Shown: piece by piece, positions 50,335 through 55,754 of the stretch
How the letters are laid out: the number at the start of each line of letters is the position of its first letter
Position numbering within the stretch: the first letter of the stretch is position 1
From: Paenibacillus sp.
GTDB taxonomy: Bacteria; Bacillota; Bacilli; Paenibacillales; Paenibacillaceae
Reading direction: 5' to 3'
NCBI GenBank assembly: GCA_031254035.1
Contig: JAIRVF010000026.1
Coordinates: 1 to 55,754, forward strand
DNA: 55,754 nucleotides
Made by a program: the position numbers and the translations under genes
Notes under the pieces: model-generated
Told to the model about the DNA's origin: nothing
The model's input: the letters and a program-made list of their open reading frames with translations, nothing else
Databases searched by the model: none

Positions 50335-50539
50335 CCGAAATTAGTTCTTGACATTGAGCGAGGTGACCACTGCGGTTACGGATCGTTCTTCCGATCGCTG
50401 TTGTCTCCAAATTTCTTGATTTTATTCTTCAAAAGGTAGAAATTCGGAGACAAAGGCGAACGCTGCCGCTTCTTCAGATCGATTCCGTCCCCTCCGCTAC
50501 TTTCGCTTTTCTGTCAAGCACTTATTATAATGTTGAGCC
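50335..50539 (+). repeat. repeat family B, copy 5
   Basis: Nearly identical to copy 1 over both ends (GGTTACGGATCGTTCTTCCG, TCTCCAAATTTCT stem, GATCGATTCCGTCCCCTCCG) but without its 40-base middle module. It fills the gap between two acetyltransferase genes and begins right after the stop of the gene upstream on the minus strand. Confidence 0.88.
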
Positions 50540-50543
50540 CGAA

Positions 50544-50990
50544 TTAATTGAACTTTTTGATAAAGTTCTTTTGATCCTTGGTAAAAATAAATCCACGCCG
50601 TTCGTAAAACCTGTGTGCATTAATTCTACTTGGGTGGGATAGTAATTTAATGCCGGAGTATCCGTTATCCTCTGCCCATTGCACAAGGCTTTCCATCAGC
50701 ATACTGCCTATGCCATGATTTCGATGTTCTTCCTTAACGACAAAACCCAGGACGTTCACTAAAGGGTCCGATGTAAGCAACTCGTATGGACTCCCATGAA
50801 TGTACCCGATAACTTTGTTGTTTTGTTCATAAACATAAATAATATCTTTCGTTTTGCTGGTAATGATCTCGATTTTCCCTCTTACCTTTTCTTCCGAAAA
50901 TGTATGTAGATTGGGGTTGAAGTCCAGATTCAGCAAATATATATCATGATAATCCGTGACCCGGATTTCCCTGATATTGGGTTGGCTCAT
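50544..50990 (-). CDS. GNAT-family N-acetyltransferase
   Basis: A 148-residue cytoplasmic acetyltransferase. The acetyl-CoA loop is FVVKEEHRNHGIGSMLMESL around residues 88-107, and RINAHRFYERRGFIFTKDQ is the C-terminal element. Starts at ATG 50990 with AGGTG seven bases upstream. Acceptor unknown. Followed on the minus strand by repeat B copy 5. Confidence 0.87.
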   Translation of the reverse strand: MSQPNIREIRVTDYHDIYLLNLDFNPNLHTFSEEKVRGKIEIITSKTKDIIYVYEQNNKVIGYIHGSPYELLTSDPLVNVLGFVVKEEHRNHGIGSMLMESLVQWAEDNGYSGIKLLSHPSRINAHRFYERRGFIFTKDQKNFIKKFN

Positions 50991-51204
50991 GATCTAACAC
51001 CTCACAGTCGCGAATATATAGAACCACATCAAAACAATCTTAGACACCTTTAATTATTTCGACACCATATTTTCATCACCTTGCATTCGCCATAATTTCC
51101 GATTTCGACCTATCAAACTTCAGACACAAAAATACTTAGGTTCAAGTACCCTTCTGTCATGCCTCTATTTACTTCAATTGGAGTCTTTCATTTTTTATCG
51201 CAAT

Positions 51205-51240
51205 GAAAAAGGCTGCCCGCTCGTGTTATGCAAGGCAACC
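51205..51240 (-). terminator. terminator after the serine-hydrolase remnant
   Basis: On the minus strand GGTTGCC pairs with GGCAGCC (one G-U), followed by five T. It is the only recognisable element in the 370-bp gene-free stretch 50991-51358. Confidence 0.6.
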
Positions 51241-51358
51241 CCTCTCATTCAAAACTTGCTGCGATCTGCATTATCTTCTGCCAATTGACTTCATTCATCA
51301 ACTGTTAAGTTTCTCAAATACGCACTTATTGCATGATCGAATATCTCACTTTCACAGT

Positions 51359-51556
51359 TTATTTCTTTTTTAGTCCTAATCCAGTCATGTAAACTCCGCT
51401 AAAATCTCCTTCGCCTTCGCCGGTTTCATTATACACATTCATGTTCACCACGACGACACGCTGTCCGTCCCGAGAAGCCCTAACGCCATTGGAAGATCCG
51501 AAAATACCGCCGCTATGACCCCATACCAGCTCGCCGTATGTGGTGAAGGTTAGCAA
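51359..51556 (-). pseudogene. serine beta-lactamase-like hydrolase, C-terminal remnant
   Basis: The frame encodes YGELVWGHSGGIFGSSNG then ASRDGQRVVVVNMNV. This is the HSGG-containing end of class-C-beta-lactamase/D-Ala-D-Ala-carboxypeptidase-like proteins, which are 350 residues or more. The Ser-x-x-Lys part is absent and the upstream DNA is rearranged. The terminator at 51205 still fits it. Confidence 0.65.
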
Positions 51557-51673
51557 GCGGATCAGCCTTTGTTTGCATCGCTGCCTTCAAGAATGTTTGT
51601 GCGAAATTGACGGAGCGTAGTCATCAGGGTAAACTCTCATCTTCTTCATCGTTTCCGTGTCGCCCTGATATGA

Positions 51674-52420
51674 AACAATCCGCGCACCATATATGGATAT
51701 GGATTGATGATTGCAATCGGAATTTTAGCTGCATATCAGGTTTTGGTCACGCGGGCGGCAAACAGGAAATTGGAACGTTCCCATATATCCTCGATCACAA
51801 TTTGGGCGGTATTGGGTGGATTTATAAGCGCAAAGCTCTTATATTGGATCACTCAAGGCAAAAATATTTTGAAGCATCCTGAAATCATATGGAATTTGTC
51901 CTCAGGCTTTGTGGTTTACGGCGGCATTCTGGGTGGGATTTTCACAGGTTATATCTATTGCAAAAAGAAAGGCTTAAATTTCCTGCAGCAACTTGATCTA
52001 TTTGTCCCTTCTATTGCCCTAGCACAGGGATTTGGTAGAATCGGATGCCTTTTGGCAGGGTGCTGTTATGGAGAAGAAACCCATGGCTGGTTTGGTATTA
52101 TCTTTCATGAATCTGAGCTCGCCCCAAACGGTATCAAGCTAATTCCAACTCAAATACTTGAAAGCGTGTTTAGCTTCGCCCTCTTTTTTGTACTAATTAT
52201 TTTGGCCAAAAAACAGAGATCGAACGGGTTCATAGCAAGTCTGTACCTGCTGCTTTATAGTCTTGGTAGATTTATTATCGAGTTCTATCGGGGAGATATT
52301 ATACGCGGCAGTATCGGGATCCTGTCTACTTCGCAATTTATTTCACTCCTAGTATTTGTGGCTACATGTCTGATCATGCTGGTGAAGTCCTATCAAGCCA
52401 TGAGACATCGAAATGCTTAA
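51674..52420 (+). CDS. lgt: prolipoprotein diacylglyceryl transferase-like protein (Lgt), N-terminus uncertain
   Basis: A plus-strand membrane protein of about 238-248 residues. Before the annotatable TTG (51704) or ATG (51707), the frame already encodes RTIYGYG, the usual Lgt beginning, but it opens just after a TGA (51671-51673) with no Shine-Dalgarno. Motifs include SSGFVVYGGILGGIFTGYIY and the Lgt signature ALAQGFGRIGCLLAGCCYG, with several transmembrane helices. Lgt transfers diacylglycerol to lipobox cysteines. This GC-GCCYG form is seen in Lgt-like paralogues. It is probably 5'-truncated and may be inactive. Confidence 0.7.
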   Translation, partial: NNPRTIYGYGLMIAIGILAAYQVLVTRAANRKLERSHISSITIWAVLGGFISAKLLYWITQGKNILKHPEIIWNLSSGFVVYGGILGGIFTGYIYCKKKGLNFLQQLDLFVPSIALAQGFGRIGCLLAGCCYGEETHGWFGIIFHESELAPNGIKLIPTQILESVFSFALFFVLIILAKKQRSNGFIASLYLLLYSLGRFIIEFYRGDIIRGSIGILSTSQFISLLVFVATCLIMLVKSYQAMRHRNA

Positions 52421-52435
52421 TCCCTATTACCCCGC

Positions 52436-52470
52436 ATCCCTCCGTTACTTAGCTGGAGGGATTTGCTTTT
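52436..52470 (+). terminator. terminator after the Lgt-like gene
   Basis: ATCCCTCC (52436-52443) pairs with GGAGGGAT (52455-52462), followed by TTGCTTTT. It is 16 bases past the stop. Confidence 0.75.
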
Positions 52471-52617
52471 CGAACATGAGGTATAGACCTTAGACCCTAT
52501 TTCCTTGTTTTGGGATGATTGGGCGCGCGCCTATTTATGTTGCGGGCCTTCTTCAAATAAATCTTTTTAATTCTCTTATATCCATGATCTCTGCAATCGG
52601 GTAAACCCCCATCTTCT

Positions 52618-52764
52618 TCATCGTTCCAGCATATCAAAATCAGCAGGAAGTATTCCTAGAGAAGTTAAATATCTAAAAATCTCATTTTTCATGGACCCAA
52701 AATCAATTCTTGATCGCAATATTGTATTATCCATGTCGAATATGATCCCTCTAATCTTCTTCAT
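52618..52764 (-). pseudogene. HAD-superfamily hydrolase, N-terminal fragment
   Basis: Forty-eight residues (MKKIRGIIFDMDNTILRSRI onward) contain the HAD motif I FDMDNT with its nucleophile aspartate and then stop at TGA 52618. HAD hydrolases need at least 180 residues. The ATG at 52764 has GAGG six bases upstream, so the start is genuine. Next to the stop, another frame reads TMKKMGVYPIAEIMDIREL, perhaps the tail of a different lost gene, with a similar DNA stretch at about 51625-51655. Confidence 0.6.
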
Positions 52765-52846
52765 ATGAATCCTCACACTTTCCCCTTAAAAGCTCGGATT
52801 TTCCATGCCCCCAGTATGTCGGTATCATTTCAACACTCTTTTATCC

Positions 52847-53164
52847 TCAATAATCAAACAGTTGCTTCAACGTTCCAAAGGCCTTAATTTTAATCTCTGT
52901 TCCGTCCTCCATATTTTTGTAGTCTTCCTCAAATACTGAATATATTAGAGCATTTTGAAAATGCCCGGATTGTCTTTCAATTTTCATTTTTTTGTTTGCT
53001 TTGATCTGATTACAACTTACTCCCATACCTGTATTCACGCAAGTGATTCCATGTTTTTTTTCAAGCCAGCTAACATAATCAGATTTATTAGGGTTCGTAA
53101 ACATTAAGATAAGTAATATGGCCACCAGAGTAACACAAATTATTGAGCGCTTGCGCCTTTTCAT
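52847..53164 (-). CDS. small exported or anchored protein, DUF4359-like
   Basis: A 105-residue product with an N-terminal hydrophobic segment (IICVTLVAILLILMFTNP, residues about 8-25), then NKSDYVSWLEKKHGITCVNT and a mature part ending FGTLKQLFDY. The TNPxxxDYxxW start recalls DUF4359 proteins. ATG has AGGGGG upstream. It lies ten bases after the DMP19-like gene, so they may be co-transcribed. Function unknown. Confidence 0.65.
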   Translation of the reverse strand: MKRRKRSIICVTLVAILLILMFTNPNKSDYVSWLEKKHGITCVNTGMGVSCNQIKANKKMKIERQSGHFQNALIYSVFEEDYKNMEDGTEIKIKAFGTLKQLFDY

Positions 53165-53174
53165 TGGGATCCCC

Positions 53175-53714
53175 CTATTCCTCCATTTCCCTAATGAATA
53201 AAGTACGATTCATTTCTACATATTCAAATAAGTTGTCAAAAATACTTCTTTCTTGGTTCAGATATAAATCTTCCGCTTCATCCAAAACCTCATCAAAATC
53301 CAGTCCATGCATCATCTGACTGCTGGAGATTTTATACTCACTTTGGTTATTCATATTTACTCTGAGTATTCGTGGATCAATACCGTTGCTGATCAGAATG
53401 AGTTTAATATTAGTCAGCACTACATAATCTTGAATGGCACCAATTCGTCTTAGGCTGTCTATCGTTTCATCAAGATATGAACCCGTAGAGTTCTCGAGAA
53501 AACCGATTATTCCATTCATATTTAATTCCGTATCAAAATCAATGATCAATATGATATCTTGAAGCCACATCGGAAGCTCCTCAAAATTGGCCCTTGCTTG
53601 AAGCCCTCTGTCTGAATAAAGATTCGTGCATATTTCGCTAACGATATCTTCAGCGGAGCCCTGATTTAACGTTTCCATTGATACAAGTTCGTTTAAGATT
53701 TTATGAAGTTCCAT
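53175..53714 (-). CDS. DMP19/DUF4375-like protein
   Basis: A 179-residue cytoplasmic protein. ELPMWLQDIILIIDFDTELN then MNGIIGFLENSTGSYLDETI and DSLRRIGAIQDYVVLTNI follow the DMP19 pattern (NGG-x-x-Q-x-x-x-N is here NGIIGFLEN). These proteins of unknown function often occur near toxin-immunity genes. No clear start signal beyond the ATG at 53714. It belongs to an AT-rich group of small genes (52.8-54.1 kb). Confidence 0.62.
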   Translation of the reverse strand: MELHKILNELVSMETLNQGSAEDIVSEICTNLYSDRGLQARANFEELPMWLQDIILIIDFDTELNMNGIIGFLENSTGSYLDETIDSLRRIGAIQDYVVLTNIKLILISNGIDPRILRVNMNNQSEYKISSSQMMHGLDFDEVLDEAEDLYLNQERSIFDNLFEYVEMNRTLFIREMEE

Positions 53715-53745
53715 TTATGCACCCTCAATTTTCTATTTTTCTAAT

Positions 53746-54075
53746 TCACAACCAAAAGATTCCCATTTCATCCTTGTCTACTACCAACAATTGTGTTTCA
53801 AAGCTTTCATCAGGTTCAATATCGTTTATGAAATGCCAGCGATTTTTGCTGTCCTTCCAGTAAATTTTCCATTGGTTCCCTTCTAATCTAAACTGCGCTA
53901 TTGGTAACTCGACTCGAGTTCCGGGGATATACCCAGGCGTTTCTTGAGTTAAGGTCAAAGTATCCGCCCTAAATTTATATTTGATTTGGATTTCTTCTCT
54001 AAGATGTCTTGGTATTTTTTTCTCGATGTAGTTCTCCAGGATTTTTTCAATCCTCTTTTTTGTAAATGCGTCCAT
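53746..54075 (-). CDS. DUF3024-domain protein
   Basis: A 109-residue cytoplasmic protein: MDAFTKKRIEKILENYIEKK, IAQFRLEGNQWKIYWKDSKN and RWHFINDIEPDESFETQLLV are DUF3024 hallmarks, and the length is the family's. Its function is not known to me. The ATG has AAGGGG ten bases upstream. It lies 31 bases before the DMP19-like gene in the same direction. Confidence 0.8.
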   Translation of the reverse strand: MDAFTKKRIEKILENYIEKKIPRHLREEIQIKYKFRADTLTLTQETPGYIPGTRVELPIAQFRLEGNQWKIYWKDSKNRWHFINDIEPDESFETQLLVVDKDEMGIFWL

Positions 54076-54249
54076 CGCTTTTATCCCCTTACGTTTGTTA
54101 TATGTTATTTTCAGTTTAACTTCTATAATTTTAGGTACACAATAGCGTTTTGTAAAATATCTTGTTTATCCAATAATATTTGATCTAGTGAGAACATGAT
54201 TCTGTAAATTGATTTGTTCGTTTTTTTCGTTCAACTGATTTGTTCAACC

Positions 54250-54284
54250 AAAAATAGACCGCCCACGGAAAGGAATCGGTCTAT
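54250..54284 (-). terminator. terminator after the isochorismatase-like gene
   Basis: ATAGACCG pairs with CGGTCTAT (54254-54261 with 54277-54284), followed by TTTTT on the minus strand. It is about 22 bases past the stop. Confidence 0.8.
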
Positions 54285-54306
54285 CTCCTGATCGACTTGC
54301 AGCAAA

Positions 54307-54805
54307 TCACTTTTTTACTAAATATTCAATGACTGGATAAGAGATCAAATTTCTATCTCTGTAGGTTGAAGTTATCACATCACTAAATTCACTTAAAATT
54401 CCCTTTTGTAATATGACAGGTTTGAACCCTCTTTCAACAGCTCCATTATAGGTAAATAAGATACATTGCTCTGCAGCAAATCCTGAAATAATTAACAACT
54501 CTATGCCATGATTCAATAATATTTGCTCTAAATCTGTCTTCCAAAATGCACTCGAGTTAACTTTCGTCAGTATCAAGTCTATATCATTAATTTGAATTTC
54601 AGGAATCGTATTAAATAGTTCTCTATTGGATTCTTGAAGACCTTCAATGTCTTGCACATGGATGACCATGGATGACAACATGATCATTAGAGCGAAGTAA
54701 ATCTGATACATAATTGATATACTCGCAAGCTTTTTCCACCTTTTTCTTTTCCAGATTCTCCAGACAGATTGTTTGCATATCAATAATTAGAAATCCTATT
54801 TTCAT
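54307..54805 (-). pseudogene. isochorismatase-family cysteine hydrolase, broken by a 10-bp duplication
   Basis: ATG 54805 (GAGGGAG eight bases upstream) opens MKIGFLIIDMQTICLENLEK with the triad aspartate. After DHVVIH the frame is lost because CATGGATGAC occurs twice in tandem (54657-54666 and 54667-54676). Removing one copy restores HVVIHVQDIEG and the rest: TKVNSSAFWKTDLEQILL (Lys) and ISGFAAEQCILFTYNGAVER (catalytic Cys). Intact length is about 163 residues. The clean duplication argues for real mutation by replication slippage. Confidence 0.85.
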
Positions 54806-54837
54806 CGAATGCACTCCCTCAAAATGATTTAATAAAA

Positions 54838-55045
54838 TCAACTCACTTCAATGGCATTGGTTTGAGAAACATTTGCTTGTAGATCTGATCGATAGAAATC
54901 AACTGAACGTGGAACAGCAAAGTCTGTGTCTAAATTACGCATATATTCACAATCTTCACTCCATCGAGCAAATACTTCCGCATCTTCTGGTGCCAGGTGC
55001 AACTAATCTAGTTCTAGAGCTTTTGAATAATTTAGATTGGTACAT
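54838..55045 (-). pseudogene. GNAT acetyltransferase N-terminal fragment, frameshifted
   Basis: ATG 55045 (AGAGGTA upstream) opens MYQSKLFKSSRTRLVAP, then the next frame reads PEDAEVFARWSEDCEYMRNL and DTDFAVPRSVDFYRSD to a TGA at 54838. This is the beginning of a RimJ-type acetyltransferase with a one-base shift near 54990. The rest, including the acetyl-CoA site, is missing. Confidence 0.6.
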
Positions 55046-55201
55046 ATTATCTACCTCTTTTACGAAACCACATCGGACTTCTGACTACTCCTAACAAACC
55101 ATGAGCCGAATGCTATGTTTCGATAATATGTTGTTATTTGAAGTTTAAGACTTCATCGTGGCATGTGAAACTCCGGAGCGTCCATTTCAATCTCCTTACG
55201 A

Positions 55202-55687
55202 TTACCTTATATATCCTACAATATCATTTATCCTCTCCACATCGCTTGGTCGTATTTTTAAAGTTGTCTGTGGTAAACCAGTTCCGCCATAAACATATTG
55301 AAATCGATTCAACTGATGATCAAAAATGGTTGGTAATTCAGTGTTGATTAATGATACACTTCCAACCTTGCTTCCAGTTACTCTCTCTACCTCTTTCGGC
55401 AAAGCTAGCTTAACCTGTTCTACGGATAACTTCTCCCTTAATGTATCAAAATCAACCCGTCCATGGTCACCTGATAAGATTAAACTAAAAAATCCTTTTT
55501 CTGTCTTTAAAATAAGTGTCGGCGCTGTTTGTCCAATCTCTATTCCAAAATATTCAGCACCTTCCTGAGCAGAGTTAAGATGTTTGGTGTGATTAATAAT
55601 TTCATATTCCGCATGAAAATCATCTAAAATTGAAACTATAAATGAGCAAAAACAGTTACAAAAAATCCCATAACAATCAAGCAACAT
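55202..55687 (-). CDS. YbaK/EbsC-type aminoacyl-tRNA deacylase, start uncertain
   Basis: The YbaK fold covers nearly the whole product: HLNSAQEGAEYFGIEIGQTA, LILKTEKGFFSLILSGDHGR, KEVERVTGSKVGSVSLINTE and FQYVYGGTGLPQTTLKIRPS. These proteins hydrolyse mischarged tRNA such as Cys-tRNA-Pro. The domain should begin shortly before ILDDFHAEYEIIN, but no ATG or Shine-Dalgarno lies there; ATG 55687 is simply the nearest in frame and adds an unlikely Cys/Phe-rich stretch. The 5' end may be damaged. Confidence 0.75.
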   Translation of the reverse strand: MLLDCYGIFCNCFCSFIVSILDDFHAEYEIINHTKHLNSAQEGAEYFGIEIGQTAPTLILKTEKGFFSLILSGDHGRVDFDTLREKLSVEQVKLALPKEVERVTGSKVGSVSLINTELPTIFDHQLNRFQYVYGGTGLPQTTLKIRPSDVERINDIVGYIR

Positions 55688-55754
55688 GGAGCTGCTCACA
55701 GATTTCATGAAACGGAATGCCCTTTTGGGCACATTCGTAGACGTAATGAAGTCG
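55677..55754 (-). CDS. 3' end of a coding region running out of the window
   Basis: The last 25 codons (RLHYVYECAQKGIPFHEICE then QLHVA, stop 55677-55679) read as protein in a frame different from that of the YbaK-like gene. The rest lies outside the window. No family assigned. Confidence 0.45.
   Translation of the reverse strand, partial: RLHYVYECAQKGIPFHEICEQLHVA

Noticed and set aside
51607..51882. Plus-strand 91-codon frame overlapping the Lgt-like gene
   Set aside because: It is a shifted frame of the Lgt-like gene; no protein-like features.

Overview
The window looks like chromosomal DNA of a Paenibacillus-like Firmicute. It carries several CUT1 sugar ABC operons with YesM/YesN-type two-component control, UGL-type GH88, GH95 and GH35 glycosidases, a copper-amine-oxidase-stalk secreted protein, strong AGGAGG ribosome binding sites, TTG/GTG starts, a T-box leader and T-run terminators. 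No rRNA, tRNA, CRISPR array, transposase or phage gene was seen. Most genes lie on the minus strand.

Layout. 1-2.8 kb: a 5'-truncated NhaC antiporter, a frameshifted alpha/beta hydrolase and its TetR regulator. 3-6.7 kb: cardiolipin synthase, a small secreted protein, and asd behind a T-box whose specifier reads as lysine. 6.8-13.7 kb: a secreted stalk-domain protein, an ABC-2 permease remnant, an ECF sigma/anti-sigma pair, small hypotheticals, and an ArsR-like regulator with a broken metallo-beta-lactamase-fold hydrolase. 13.8-21.2 kb: an operon of two sugar-type permeases, an HlyD-like adaptor, a binding lipoprotein and an 838-residue secreted protein. 21.5-25.7 kb: an acetyltransferase, two repeat clusters, a secreted coiled-coil protein and metE. 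25.8-38.4 kb: a carbohydrate locus (GH95, GH88, sensor kinase, AraC-type response regulator, ABC importer, GH35), with a consensus cre site before the binding protein. 38.6-40 kb: a GH18 chitinase whose CBM5/12 module is cut off by a frameshift.

40.2-43.4 kb is the most unusual region and is visibly AT-richer. A Cfr-like 23S rRNA methyltransferase lies behind a two-stage leader: a start-stop mini-ORF with mutually exclusive anti-terminator and terminator stems, then a 36-codon leader ORF and a hairpin over the cfr Shine-Dalgarno. Two more leader ORFs precede a small helix-turn-helix protein. Another short ORF precedes a full-length ribosomal protein L4 paralogue whose exit-tunnel loop is changed at positions where L4 mutations give macrolide or oxazolidinone resistance. 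I read this as a candidate antibiotic-inducible ribosome-remodelling island.

43.7-47 kb holds a LytTR regulator, a DUF3021 membrane protein and a membrane-anchored hydrolase; three direct repeats spaced exactly 21 bp sit just upstream of the hydrolase promoter. 47-55.7 kb is mixed: a phosphatase, leucyl aminopeptidase, acetyltransferases, an Lgt-like protein, DUF-family proteins, a YbaK-like deacylase and many gene fragments.

Two non-coding repeat families recur: a 23-bp core in three clusters, and a roughly 100-245 bp hairpin element in five intergenic sites. At least a dozen genes are interrupted or truncated, by frameshifts, an in-frame amber codon, a 10-bp duplication or loss of an end. 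This is either strong gene decay or partly sequencing error.
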